Part shown: positions 41,071-49,073 of the stretch, in pieces
Layout of the letters: each line of letters opens with the position of its first letter
Position numbering within the stretch: position 1 is the first letter of the stretch
Assembly: GCA_964598725.1 (NCBI GenBank)
Contig: CAZRCW010000002.1
Span: 310,001-374,000 of the forward strand
Direction of reading: 5' to 3'
DNA length: 64,000 bases
Origin: JAGOTP01 sp964598725
GTDB lineage: Bacteria; Patescibacteriota; Patescibacteriia; 2-12-FULL-60-25
Translations under genes and position numbers: made by a program
Notes under the pieces: model-generated
Seen by the model: the letters and a program-made list of their open reading frames with translations, nothing else
The model's database searches: none
Told to the model about the DNA's origin: nothing

Positions 41071-41574
41071 TTACTTCGTCTGCGCTTTTTCAATCTCACT
41101 ATTCAGCGCTCGTACAAATGCTTGAACCTCTGCTTCATCGATTGCCCGGCCAACTGGCAGTCGCCATCGGATTTCTCCACTCGGATATCTCGGATTGCCG
41201 GGCGTAGGAAAACCGGGTGCTCGCGTAAGAATCAGAAAAGGCAGAAGATGTCCGTACTCAACTACCGGAAGGGATAATTTTTCCACCCTTGCCTGAATTA
41301 CCGTGTGCAAATCAATGGCATATGCTTCTTTTGGCCTGAAAGGAAGTGTTCTCACTTTTTTCAAGACCCCTGATCGGAGCGAAAAATAAGAGAACATATT
41401 GATCCAGTACCCCAGCATGATGGATCCACCTCCGATCCAAATAATCGCTTTTTCCCAAATCGTCTCTAAACGAAACAAAAGAAGAATCGCAAATGCCGTA
41501 TACGCAAAAGAAAGACACATGATGTACTTACTCAACCAATCTTTTGTTGGATGTGCTTGTAACTTCAATTCCAT
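41071..41574 (-). CDS. Membrane protein of a three-gene paralogous set, member 1
   Basis: 167 residues. Two membrane helices (YIMCLSFAYTAFAILLLF; AIIWIGGGSIMLGYWINMF), then VLKKVRTLPFRPKEAYAIDLHTVIQAR (in parts) and the closing helix AEVQAFVRALNSEIEKA. WIGGG is shared exactly with member 2. It starts 11 nt after pilB. The trio may assist pilus assembly or simply share the promoter. Confidence 0.75.
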   Translation of the reverse strand: MELKLQAHPTKDWLSKYIMCLSFAYTAFAILLLFRLETIWEKAIIWIGGGSIMLGYWINMFSYFSLRSGVLKKVRTLPFRPKEAYAIDLHTVIQARVEKLSLPVVEYGHLLPFLILTRAPGFPTPGNPRYPSGEIRWRLPVGRAIDEAEVQAFVRALNSEIEKAQTK

Positions 41575-41585
41575 AACTAGGCAGA

Positions 41586-43475
41586 TTACACTCCTGTTGC
41601 TTGATCTTGAGAAGTCAGCTCCTCTACTACCGGCACCTCTAACAACGTTGAGTCGATGTTTGCCACCGCTAAGACCTCATCGACGCTCGTGAGACCTTGC
41701 AGAGCCTTGAGGAGCCCATCTTGAGCCATTGTAAGCATCCCGTCTTTCACCGCCATCTCAAGAATCGTATATTCGGACACCTCTTTGGAGAGAATCTCTT
41801 GTTCGATCTCCTTGTTCATCGTAAAGATCTCGTAGATACCGACACGGCCTTTGAATTTGAGGTTATTACAGGTCGCACAGCCGGCGCCAGGGCCTTTGAA
41901 GGCAAGATGTTCCAGATCGACATGGATCCCCGACTTTGGCGAGATCGAGGATAAGACTTTGCGAACTTCATCTAGTTGGCCCGGACGAAGCGTGACTTCG
42001 ACTGCGCAATCTTTGCACAAACGACGGACCAGACGCTGACCAATCACGGCATTCAAGGCAGGTGCGAGCAAAAATGGCTTCACCCCCATCGAGAGGAAAC
42101 GTGGGATGGCACCGGCTGCGCTATTCGTATGAATGGTTGAGACCACCAAGTGACCGGTGAGCGCCGCTTGAATCGAAATCTCAGCCGTCTCAAGATCACG
42201 GATTTCTCCCACCATCACAATGTCCGGGTCCTGACGTAAGATCGAGCGCAAACCTTTGGCGAAGTCGTAGTTCTTCGAATGTTCAATCTGGCTCTGATTG
42301 ATACCAGCAAGTTTATATTCCACTGGATCTTCAAGGGTGATGATTTTCACGCCTGGATCGTTGAGCTTCTTTAAGATCGCGTAGAGCGTCGTCGTCTTAC
42401 CCGAACCGGTCGGACCGGTCGTGACGATCATGCCGTTCGGACGATCGATTTCTTTCTGCAAACGCTCGAGAGCGAGTCCGGTAATACCCAAGTTATCGAA
42501 CTCAAGCGCCACCGCTTTCGGACGGAGCAAACGCATGACCACCGATTCTCCAAACGCCGTCGGTAAGAAGCTAACACGAATATCGATCTTCTCGTTTGGG
42601 AGGTAGATCGTGATACGACCATCTTGTGGAACGCTGTCGATGTTAATTTTGACGCCCGACAAGAGCTTCAAACGGCCGATCATCTGCTGCCAAGCCGTGC
42701 GAGGCAAACGAGCGGCATCTTGCAAGATCCCGTCCATCCGGAAACGCACCTTCACACCGTCCTCCTCCGCTTCTACGTGAATATCGGACGCATTCGCTTT
42801 GAGCGAGGCGCCGATCACGAGCGTGATGATATCGGTCGTGTTGACCTTCGTAATCTGTTGCTGCAGTTCATGAAAATCGGCGATCTGCTTTTCGTACTTC
42901 AACAAATCGTTCTCATCGATGCGGTAGCCGTAGATAACCTCTTTTGGGATCGGTAAAACATCGTACAGCTTGAAGGCGGCCTGAAAGCTGTCTTCTGAGA
43001 TGTAATAGACGTCTACAACCGCATGCTGCTCTTCGGCCAAACGGGCACGGATCTGTTCGACCTCCTCCGACGGGTTGGTCGTTCCCAAACGAATCTGTTC
43101 TTTGACCTTAAAGAACGCAACGATCTGGTGCTGTTGTGACTCTTGTTTTTTCAATAACGACAGAGCTTCTGGCGCGATCGGAAAACCGCGAAGCGCGATG
43201 TACGGCAATCCGAACTTCTGTGCCATCTCTTGAGCGATCTTTTCTTTCTCTCGGATTTTGATCTCCGACATCTTGTCGGTCAACGCGGCTTGCGCGGCGG
43301 CCGGCGGAGCTTTTACAGGAGCTGCCGGACCGGATGAGCTGTTATTGATCGGACTCTTCTTGATTGAGGCGGCGAACTGAGCGAGTGAATCGGTCGCACT
43401 CGAATCTTGTCCGTTCGGTAACGGCTTCTTCAGCAAATCTTCAATCGAAGCTGATTTCGGAGGATTGGTTGCCAC
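41586..43475 (-). CDS. pilB: Type IV pilus/type II secretion assembly ATPase PilB
   Basis: 629 residues. N-terminal MshEN-like domain (about 70-200), then the secretion ATPase with Walker A TGPTGSGKTTTLY, Asp box IITLEDPVEYKL, Walker B DPDIVMVGEIRDLETAE and His box HLVVSTIHTNSA. The zinc finger is CKDC...CATC. GspE/PilB hexamers drive pilin polymerisation; in Patescibacteria T4P serve adhesion to hosts and DNA uptake. The preceding gene ends 2 nt upstream, so it is operonic. Confidence 0.94.
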   Translation of the reverse strand: MATNPPKSASIEDLLKKPLPNGQDSSATDSLAQFAASIKKSPINNSSSGPAAPVKAPPAAAQAALTDKMSEIKIREKEKIAQEMAQKFGLPYIALRGFPIAPEALSLLKKQESQQHQIVAFFKVKEQIRLGTTNPSEEVEQIRARLAEEQHAVVDVYYISEDSFQAAFKLYDVLPIPKEVIYGYRIDENDLLKYEKQIADFHELQQQITKVNTTDIITLVIGASLKANASDIHVEAEEDGVKVRFRMDGILQDAARLPRTAWQQMIGRLKLLSGVKINIDSVPQDGRITIYLPNEKIDIRVSFLPTAFGESVVMRLLRPKAVALEFDNLGITGLALERLQKEIDRPNGMIVTTGPTGSGKTTTLYAILKKLNDPGVKIITLEDPVEYKLAGINQSQIEHSKNYDFAKGLRSILRQDPDIVMVGEIRDLETAEISIQAALTGHLVVSTIHTNSAAGAIPRFLSMGVKPFLLAPALNAVIGQRLVRRLCKDCAVEVTLRPGQLDEVRKVLSSISPKSGIHVDLEHLAFKGPGAGCATCNNLKFKGRVGIYEIFTMNKEIEQEILSKEVSEYTILEMAVKDGMLTMAQDGLLKALQGLTSVDEVLAVANIDSTLLEVPVVEELTSQDQATGV

Positions 43476-43477
43476 AC

Positions 43478-44482
43478 TTATTTGGCCGCGGCACGCGAGG
43501 TTCCGCGAGAGGTCAACGCACGGAAGGTGCGGATAATCTTGCTATGCGCCGTTCCTTCTACCGCCCGACGATACAAACGGTTCCAAACTGCATACTGGAA
43601 GTTGACCGCGAACAAGCCGCCCAGGACGGCAACGACGAATACAAGCGCGACGATCAAAATATTGAGGATGATGAAAATCTTCGGTAAACCGAGATACAAA
43701 CTTGCTACCAAGAAACCGACTGCCGGCAACCCAGCCAAGAATGCGATCAGACCAGCAGCACCAAACAGCAAGCTGCCGATGATCATCATACAGAATGCCG
43801 CTTCAGCGACCGTGAGCCAGGCTTTGGAGAGCAATTGCCAAGCGTGAACGAGCGCTTCGTGCAACGTCATACCATCGGCCATGATGCCATTCAGCGAGAA
43901 GAAGTGCAGAGCCGTCGTGACAAAGAGTACAACCAGATAGATAACGGCAGCGATCACAAACAAGAATCCGCCGCCGGGGAGCGTCGAAACGACACCGCTG
44001 AAGGTTTTTAGTCCGAGTGAGAACAAGCCGGTAATCCCCACCAACAGTAAGTTCAAAACGGCGAGCGGAACGATGCGCTTGGCTGCCGCTTGAAGAATTT
44101 GACGGAAACTGCGACCAGCCGTTGCGAGCCCTCGATCCAAACAAGCGATCAAAACACCCTGAGCCAAGACCGCTACCATCAGAATCAAGAAAATCAAGGC
44201 GAGTGACAGGAGCGCACTCTGGGTCAAAGCGAACCGGTTGATCCAATCTAATTCTCCAACCCGTGCAAAATAGCCTTGCCACAAGGAATCGTGCGGAACA
44301 GGCGCTTGAAGCGCTTTGCGGACCGAGAAGAAAAAGACGTCATAGATCCCACCGGTCTGGAGGAAGACGGCAAGAATGGCGAGCGGCCAAAACCGCTTCT
44401 CTTTCCAAGCAAGCGAGAGAGCATCACGAAGGATCTGACGGTACAAAGGACGTGGCTGAGAAGCAGAAGTAGCGCGTGGCAT
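43478..44482 (-). CDS. Polytopic membrane protein, 334 residues
   Basis: About six membrane helices (RFWPLAILAVFLQTGG, ALIFLILMVAVLAQGVLIACL, LLLVGITGLFSLGL, FVIAAVIYLVVLFVTTALHFF, ILNILIVALVFVVAVLGGLFAV). Layout resembles the glycerophosphodiester-phosphodiesterase membrane domain/DUF975-type proteins, but no motif fixes it. -10 TATACT is 13 nt before the ATG, with no SD. First gene of the operon that continues with pilB and the paralogous trio. Confidence 0.8.
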   Translation of the reverse strand: MPRATSASQPRPLYRQILRDALSLAWKEKRFWPLAILAVFLQTGGIYDVFFFSVRKALQAPVPHDSLWQGYFARVGELDWINRFALTQSALLSLALIFLILMVAVLAQGVLIACLDRGLATAGRSFRQILQAAAKRIVPLAVLNLLLVGITGLFSLGLKTFSGVVSTLPGGGFLFVIAAVIYLVVLFVTTALHFFSLNGIMADGMTLHEALVHAWQLLSKAWLTVAEAAFCMMIIGSLLFGAAGLIAFLAGLPAVGFLVASLYLGLPKIFIILNILIVALVFVVAVLGGLFAVNFQYAVWNRLYRRAVEGTAHSKIIRTFRALTSRGTSRAAAK

Positions 44483-44530
44483 AGAACTGAAGAGGAGTAT
44501 ACCACGGAGACTTTCGTCTCGCAGCAGCAA

Positions 44531-44559
44531 TTGACCGACAAACTGGTCCCTGCTATAAA
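44531..44559 (+). promoter_or_regulatory. Promoter of array unit 1
   Basis: TTGACC, 17-bp spacer, TATAAA. Its leader of about 130 nt can form AGGAATGAA/TTTATTCCT and CCCAG/CTGGG hairpins before the SD. Confidence 0.8.
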
Positions 44560-44698
44560 CTCCCCCATCCGCTAGGTGTTTCCCAGGACTGGGCGATGCG
44601 CATAGGCAGGAATGAACAGCGTTTATTCCTGGACACACCAACACGGTGACGGAATCCCTCCGGGGCCCGTCTGGCAGCAACCGCAGCGAGGAGACTCT

Positions 44699-44842
44699 AT
44701 GCACGGTACCGATGGGGGCACGATGCTCCAGTCCCAGACCGGCCATCACGCGGGCAAGAAGCGCGCGTGCGGCCTCATCATGCGCGCCACGAAGCTCGAG
44801 CTCACCTGCTCGCGCTCCGACGCAACCGTCAACCCGAACTGA
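44699..44842 (+). CDS. Array unit 1 small protein, 47 residues
   Basis: Starts MHGTDGGTM and ends SDATVNPN, hydrophilic, with two cysteines (RACGLIM, LTCSRSD) and basic middle (HHAGKKR). No family recognised. GAGGAG lies 6 nt before the ATG. It is the first of four tandem units, each with promoter, short frame and folded 3' region. It has no sequence similarity to the other three proteins. Confidence 0.5.
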   Translation: MHGTDGGTMLQSQTGHHAGKKRACGLIMRATKLELTCSRSDATVNPN

Positions 44843-44994
44843 GCCGCCGCCGCGCTCACCGCTAGCCCGCTACTAAGTAGCGATAGCCCCTGAACACTCC
44901 CCGGACAAACGGTCCGGATCGAGTAGGCAGCTCTGCTCTCGCGAAACATGGCGGCATTCGCCTCCGCATAGGCGTCGTTGATGCCAGTCGCCTG

Positions 44995-45210
44995 GGGGAC
45001 GTCTCGTCTCGGTTCTCGTGAGCCAAGCGAAGCGTTCCTGTCAGCGCCTCGCCCTCACCCCCGATTCGGGACGTCCCCTCGGGGATTACAACTTGCCTTC
45101 GAAGCTGGTTCTCAGCTTCTCGTGCACATCGCACGTCGTTTCTCCGGACATGCCCTCGCTTGTCCGTGGCCTCACCGCCTCTCAGATGAAACGCGTGCGT
45201 TTTGCGTTTC
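44995..45210 (+). ncRNA. Array unit 1 structured 3' region
   Basis: Domain I: GGGGACGTC (44996) pairs with GACGTCCCC (45070) and is followed by TCGGGGA. Domain II (45131-45210): outer stem GCACG-T-CGTTTC/GAAACGCGTGC, then TCTCC, inner stem CGGACA/TGTCCG, conserved CTCTCAGA (45179-45186), tail GTTTTGCGTTTC. A GAAGCTG/CAGCTTC hairpin lies between the domains. It could be an unusual terminator or a longer functional RNA; the strand is fixed by the promoter and the U-rich tail. Confidence 0.6.
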
Positions 45211-45226
45211 AGAAACTTGTATTATA

Positions 45227-45255
45227 TTGACATTTTTGGCCGGGAGGGGTACAAA
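45227..45255 (+). promoter_or_regulatory. Promoter of array unit 2
   Basis: TTGACA, 17-bp spacer, TACAAA; leader about 30 nt with TTAGGAGG 5 nt before the GTG. Confidence 0.75.
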
Positions 45256-45291
45256 GAGGCCCCTGACTCAATCACCCCCTTAGGAGGCGAC

Positions 45292-45519
45292 GTGAACGAT
45301 TCCGAACCGACTGACAACAGATCAAACCACCCGACCTTTCCCCCGCGAAGAGCCCCACGAGCGAAGGCCCCGCCTTCGCTCGCTGAACGACAACCGACCG
45401 TGAACGACGCGGACCTCTGGTTCGCCCTTCAGCATGGTGGCGACATCGCCAGCATCTACGATCACGACCCGAAAGGGACGCAGATCCTCGGCAACCGGCT
45501 CGCGCCAGCCAGCGACTGA
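45292..45519 (+). CDS. Array unit 2 small protein, 75 residues
   Basis: GTG start with a perfect SD (AGGAGG). Sequence runs from MNDSEPTDNRSN, a proline- and arginine-rich disordered half (PPRRAPRAKAPP), to a more ordered end NDADLWFALQHGGDIASIYDH. No family recognised. The stop is only 17 nt before the folded 3' element. Alternative longer starts would run through the promoter. Confidence 0.55.
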   Translation: MNDSEPTDNRSNHPTFPPRRAPRAKAPPSLAERQPTVNDADLWFALQHGGDIASIYDHDPKGTQILGNRLAPASD

Positions 45520-45536
45520 CCCTCCTTCCATCGCAC

Positions 45537-45622
45537 GCAGTCTTTTTCTCCGGGTGAGCCCCCAGCTTACCCGTGTCGGCACCCCCGACTCTCAGACGGA
45601 AAAGACTGCGTTTTGCGTTTTA
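45537..45622 (+). ncRNA. Array unit 2 structured 3' element
   Basis: Outer stem GCAGTCTTTT/AAAAGACTGC (perfect), TCTCC, inner stem CGGGT/ACCCG, conserved CTCTCAGA (45589-45596), tail GTTTTGCGTTTTA. The stems differ in sequence from the other three elements but keep pairing. Domain I is absent here. Confidence 0.65.
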
Positions 45623-45635
45623 GCTGGACCGAAAA

Positions 45636-45664
45636 TTGACCCACGTATACGCGGTTGATATAAG
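45636..45664 (+). promoter_or_regulatory. Promoter of array unit 3
   Basis: TTGACC, 17-bp spacer, TATAAG; it begins 14 nt after the preceding element. Leader of about 90 nt with CCTGCG-TTAT-ACGCAGG hairpin. Confidence 0.8.
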
Positions 45665-45761
45665 TCGTAACGCCGTGCTGCGCACTTTTGCGTTTGTACG
45701 TGCGTGATCGACGACCTGCGTTATACGCAGGAAGTCTGGCTACAACCCGAAGTTGGAGACG

Positions 45762-45950
45762 ATGAACAATCCCCCTGAAGCTCCAGGAACAAGCGCTCTC
45801 GACGACATGCCGCCGGAATTCCGTCAGATCGCTGGACGGCCCTCAACACCCCCTGAAGGTGTTCGCATCCTGCGGAGCGGCTCCATCCACGAGACGACCG
45901 GCGCACCACGCCCGGGCGACCCTCCCATCATCGAGACCTTCGGCGGCTAG
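45762..45950 (+). CDS. Array unit 3 small protein, 62 residues
   Basis: MNNPPEAPGTSALDD... to PPIIETFGG, proline-rich, acidic, probably disordered, with the more regular FRQIAGRPSTPPEGVRILRSG in the middle. GGAG lies 3 nt before the ATG, a little close; a TTG in the same frame at 45753 is less likely. No family recognised and not homologous to the other array proteins. Confidence 0.5.
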   Translation: MNNPPEAPGTSALDDMPPEFRQIAGRPSTPPEGVRILRSGSIHETTGAPRPGDPPIIETFGG

Positions 45951-45984
45951 CGGATCTCTTTCCGCTCGCTGACGACTCCAAAAA

Positions 45985-46150
45985 GGGACGTCCGAGCACT
46001 CCGCTCGGACGTCCCTCGCGGACGCTTCTACGTCCACTTCGAGCGCTGTTTTCCAGCGTTCACTCTGCATCAGCAGACCCATTTCTCCCGAGCTCACGCT
46101 CGGTGCCTCCCCTCAGGCTCTCAGACGAAATGCGGTCTGTTTTGCGTTGA
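45985..46150 (+). ncRNA. Array unit 3 structured 3' region
   Basis: Domain I: GGGACGTCCGAGC/GCTCGGACGTCCC (45985-46015), then TCGCGGAC. A GAGCGCTG-TTTT-CCAGCGTTC hairpin follows. Domain II (46074-46150): outer stem CAGACC-CATTTC/GAAATG-CGGTCTG, TCTCC, inner stem CCGAGC/GCTCGG, CTCTCAGA (46118-46125), tail TTTTGCGTTGA. Confidence 0.65.
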
Positions 46151-46162
46151 AACGCCACTTCC

Positions 46163-46191
46163 TTGACGGGGAATTAATATTTTGTTACAAA
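46163..46191 (+). promoter_or_regulatory. Promoter of array unit 4
   Basis: TTGACG, 17-bp spacer, TACAAA; the leader is about 135 nt long. Confidence 0.75.
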
Positions 46192-46332
46192 TTTTCTGTC
46201 GCAAGCGCAGTCCGTGAGGCGGGCTCTGACTGGAGGCAGGGACGATCAACACCTACTTCAAGAACCAGCGAGGCGACGGCAACCGGCCGAGATCTAGCGA
46301 AAGGATCAAGGTCTTTTCACCAGGAGGTCGGC

Positions 46333-46509
46333 GTGAAGCCCGAACCTACACAGTCTGGACAGAGGGGTGACCAGCGTCACCCCATCGACGACGGCAGTAG
46401 CCGCGTCGGCAGCCCCATCTATTTCGGCGCAGCGCCTCCGCGGAACGACGCGGGCGCAGGCGATCCGTTGCCGCACGGCCAGGGCTCAGAGAACACGCAC
46501 ATGCCCTGA
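46333..46509 (+). CDS. Array unit 4 small protein, 58 residues
   Basis: GTG start 6 nt after AGGAGG. MKPEPTQSGQRGDQRH... to SENTHMP, glycine-, proline- and aspartate-rich, with SPIYFGAAPP in the centre. Probably disordered; no family recognised. The longer frame back to 46147 has no SD and covers the leader. Confidence 0.5.
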   Translation: MKPEPTQSGQRGDQRHPIDDGSSRVGSPIYFGAAPPRNDAGAGDPLPHGQGSENTHMP

Positions 46510-46532
46510 CCGCGGCGACGTCGCCAACAATA

Positions 46533-46757
46533 GGCACGAGATCCCATCTCCGCAGATTCGGAACTCGTGCCGGTACCCGAAGGGACGCCCCATCGAAATG
46601 ACTGTTTTTCTTCCCGTCCCTGTCGACGGATCAAAGATTCAACAGCCTTCGTCGGGGCGTCCCTCGTGGGACCTCTTCTCAGCACACTTCCCATCCGGGT
46701 GGCACTCCACCCTAGCGAGCAGCACGCTCTCGGATGTCGGGGTGTGTTTTGCGTTTT
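46533..46757 (+). ncRNA. Array unit 4 structured 3' region
   Basis: GGCACGAG/CTCGTGCC (46533-46571), Domain I GGGACGCCCC/GGGGCGTCCC (46582-46663) followed by TCGTGGGAC, then Domain II: outer arm CACACTTCCCATCC with GGATGTCGGGGTGTG (imperfect), inner stem GGGTGG/CCACCC, CTCTCGGA (46727-46734, one base from the consensus), tail TTTTGCGTTTT. The tail overlaps the stop codon of the convergent tsaE. Confidence 0.6.
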
Positions 46758-47214
46758 AAGACTGTTTTGGGTGAATATGTACAGTTCTTATCCCATCCGT
46801 AGTTGGTCGAATCTCCAATTTCAACATATTCACTCCTAACTTTTCTAGCGCGTCGCCCAACTGCTCTGGCCATTCCAAGGCGATGATCGTTCCCGGCTCG
46901 GCCAACTCCCCTTCCAAATCCAAGGCGTAGACATCAGCTGCTGTCTCTAAGCGATAGGCATCGATGTGCACGAGACGCTTTATTCCGCGGTGTTCTTTTG
47001 GAAGTGTGTAAGCTCTCAATAAAGAAAAGGTTGGACTACGTGGCTGCTCTTTCACACCCAAGGCTTTAGCGAGCACTTGAACGAAGGTCGTTTTGCCTGC
47101 ACCTAGAGGTCCTGACAACGCCAAAATCATTGGCGCATGGAGCTGTTCAATTACATGCTGCGCAACATCGTTCCATTCTTCTACTGCCTGTATTTGTAGG
47201 GTTTTCACGCTCAT
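46756..47214 (-). CDS. tsaE: tRNA threonylcarbamoyladenosine biosynthesis ATPase TsaE
   Basis: 152 residues. P-loop LSGPLGAGKTTFVQ, switch region SPTFSLLRAYTLP, HIDAYRLE and the IIALEWPEQL strand are the TsaE signature. TsaE binds the TsaB-TsaD complex and drives t6A37 formation on ANN-decoding tRNAs. The start codon overlaps the tsaD stop (ATGA), so translation is coupled. A tsaB gene is not in the window. Confidence 0.95.
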   Translation of the reverse strand: MSVKTLQIQAVEEWNDVAQHVIEQLHAPMILALSGPLGAGKTTFVQVLAKALGVKEQPRSPTFSLLRAYTLPKEHRGIKRLVHIDAYRLETAADVYALDLEGELAEPGTIIALEWPEQLGDALEKLGVNMLKLEIRPTTDGIRTVHIHPKQS

Positions 47215-48269
47215 ACGCCAATGTTCCATTCAGGATCTAGGTCCAAATCTTGCCAGTTCGTCGTATCGCCTAATTTGTGACGCCAGTAACCCGCCGCAGC
47301 GATCATGGCGGCGTTATCGGTGACGTACTTTCGCATCGAAGGAAGGTAGTGAACACCGGGTAGTTGTTTTTTCAAAGCGCTGCCGAGATGCTTACGTAAA
47401 GCGGAACTCGCTGAAACACCACCGACCAAAAGCACACCTTTCACCCGCTCCTTCTTTGCTGCTGCAACGGTCTTCTCAACGAGGATATCAATGATCGCTT
47501 CTTGGACGGACAGTGCGAGATCGTTTTTCGTTTGCTCAAGATCGTTTGAAGTGAGTTTTACTTGCTCCCAAGCCGTGCGCACTGCTGTCTTTAAGCCACT
47601 GAAGCTAAAATCAAAGGTTCCATCGTGACGCATCGGACGTGGCAGATCGAATTGGTTTTTCTTTCCGAGCAGCGCACGTTTCTCGATCTGCGGACCGCCG
47701 GGATACGGTAAACCCATGAGCTTCGCACTCTTATCAAAGGCTTCACCTGCAGCATCGTCTCGCGTCTGACCGATCAAACGGTATTTTCCAAGCGCTTCAA
47801 CGATCACAAGTTCGGTATGCCCACCGGACACCACTAGCGCCAATAACGGATATTGCCAGAAACGACGTTTGTGACCATCAAGCCAAGCCGAAGCGATATG
47901 ACCTTCCAGGTGATTCACACCGACGAGTGGCTTTCCTGACAACCAAGCGAGCGTACGCGCCGCTTCAACTCCGACGCTGAGCGCTGTCGGCAAACCCGGG
48001 CCGCGCGTGACCGCGATCACATCGAAGGCGTCCATTCCCTCTGTTCCAAGTACCTGCGTGAGCAGAGAAACGGTTTCGGGTACGTGCGAACGAGCCGCAA
48101 CTTCTGGGACAACGCCGCCGTACTTCTGATGGATGGGGATCTGCGAAGAGACGAGATGCTCTGTTACTTTGACCTCCTCTGGTTTTCCAGGGCGCTCTTT
48201 TACCGAAATCAAAGACATGGCCGTTTCATCACAGCTGGTCTCGATCGCGAGGACACGCACCGGTTTCAT
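47211..48269 (-). CDS. tsaD: tRNA N6-adenosine threonylcarbamoyltransferase TsaD
   Basis: 352 residues from MKPVRVLAIETSCDE. ASKHA fold with the Kae1/TsaD iron/zinc motifs (GVNHLEGHIASAW with the metal histidines), VSGGHTELV, GEAFDKSAKLMGLPYPGG and the C-terminal YVTDNAAMIAAAGYW. It transfers the threonylcarbamoyl group to A37 of tRNA. A longer frame to 48461 overlaps the neighbouring accessory gene and its terminator and is rejected. Coupled to tsaE. Confidence 0.96.
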   Translation of the reverse strand: MKPVRVLAIETSCDETAMSLISVKERPGKPEEVKVTEHLVSSQIPIHQKYGGVVPEVAARSHVPETVSLLTQVLGTEGMDAFDVIAVTRGPGLPTALSVGVEAARTLAWLSGKPLVGVNHLEGHIASAWLDGHKRRFWQYPLLALVVSGGHTELVIVEALGKYRLIGQTRDDAAGEAFDKSAKLMGLPYPGGPQIEKRALLGKKNQFDLPRPMRHDGTFDFSFSGLKTAVRTAWEQVKLTSNDLEQTKNDLALSVQEAIIDILVEKTVAAAKKERVKGVLLVGGVSASSALRKHLGSALKKQLPGVHYLPSMRKYVTDNAAMIAAAGYWRHKLGDTTNWQDLDLDPEWNIGV

Positions 48270-48325
48270 GGCTGTGAGAGTAGCAAAGACCAGAAAATAG
48301 ACCAAGTTCTGGCCAAAAACGAACT

Positions 48326-48358
48326 GCGCCCCCGGGCTGAGGTGCAGTCCGGGGGCGC
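48326..48358 (-). terminator. Hairpin after the guanylate-kinase-like gene
   Basis: GCGCCCCCGG pairs perfectly with CCGGGGGCGC over a 13-nt loop, about 24 nt after the stop at 48382; no U tract. Confidence 0.65.
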
Positions 48359-48381
48359 GAGAGGCCTCCTTACGTTGAAGT

Positions 48382-48939
48382 TCAGACAGCAACGACCCGC
48401 CCGTGCTCGCGGATGTAGGCCTCGAGTGCGTCGATCGTACGCACGAGGCCGCCGGGAGCATGATCGTTCACCAACTCGAGATCCACTTGGATCGGAATCA
48501 ATGCGCGTACCGCATCCTCGGCCGCTCGTTCTACACGGCGTCGCAGGGGTTGCATGTTCTCACCACGCAGTCGCACGACCCGCAGAGAGAACTCTCCCGT
48601 TTCGCGGACGTGCCGCTGGAAGGTGACGATACCCTCCGGAGACATGTCACCGATCATGGGATGCCGACGAAGTGCCTCGAGTGGCGCACGAGCGCGGCCG
48701 TACCTGTGATCGAACACCTGAGCCCACTCGATGAGCTCACCATTTTCGACTCGACGAGTGAACTCCGCCTGATCGGTGAAGTCGTAGTCGTCCTTCGTCT
48801 CACCCGGGCGGGGCCCCCGAGTAGTGATCGAACGGTAGTGCCCGAGAGCGCCAGCAAAGCGCTCGAGGGTTGCCTTCATGACGGCGTCCTTACCGGAACC
48901 CGTCGCGCCAACCAAGGCCACCAATGCATGCTCCATCAT
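48382..48939 (-). CDS. Guanylate-kinase-like protein (accessory gene)
   Basis: 185 residues. P-loop VGATGSGKDAV (residues 10-20) and SITTRGPRPGETKDDYDFT match the guanylate kinase fold, including the PRxGE element; IEWAQVFDHRYG parallels the GMP-site motif but the end is YGR where kinases usually have YGT. It could be an active GMP kinase, a kinase with another NMP, or a binding protein. A GGGAG SD precedes ATG-ATG. It has its own promoter, TTGACG-17-TACTGT (49007-49035). GC-rich codons and the hairpin mark it as accessory, in addition to gmk at 10951. Confidence 0.7.
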   Translation of the reverse strand: MMEHALVALVGATGSGKDAVMKATLERFAGALGHYRSITTRGPRPGETKDDYDFTDQAEFTRRVENGELIEWAQVFDHRYGRARAPLEALRRHPMIGDMSPEGIVTFQRHVRETGEFSLRVVRLRGENMQPLRRRVERAAEDAVRALIPIQVDLELVNDHAPGGLVRTIDALEAYIREHGRVVAV

Positions 48940-49006
48940 TGAACACTCTCCCTCTCTCCACTGGGTGGAGCTCAATCGTTGCCGTTGAAGTTACGAAAGC
49001 TTCAAA

Positions 49007-49058
49007 ACAGTAGGCAATTCAGCCGTATCCGTCAATAAACCAAGCAAAATGCTATAGT
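49007..49058. promoter_or_regulatory. Divergent promoters of the guanylate-kinase-like and Memo genes
   Basis: Minus strand: TTGACG (49030-49035), 17 bp, TACTGT (49007-49012). Plus strand: TATAGT (49053-49058), 15 nt before the Memo ATG, without SD. The two styles of promoter and leader lie side by side. Confidence 0.65.
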
Positions 49059-49073
49059 GCTCAGGAATTTCCT

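Noticed and set aside
44531..46757. Classical integron with attC sites
   Set aside because: No integron integrase is adjacent, the RYYYAAC/GTTRRRY core sites were not found, and each cassette has its own promoter. A cassette-like mechanism remains open, but not a standard integron.
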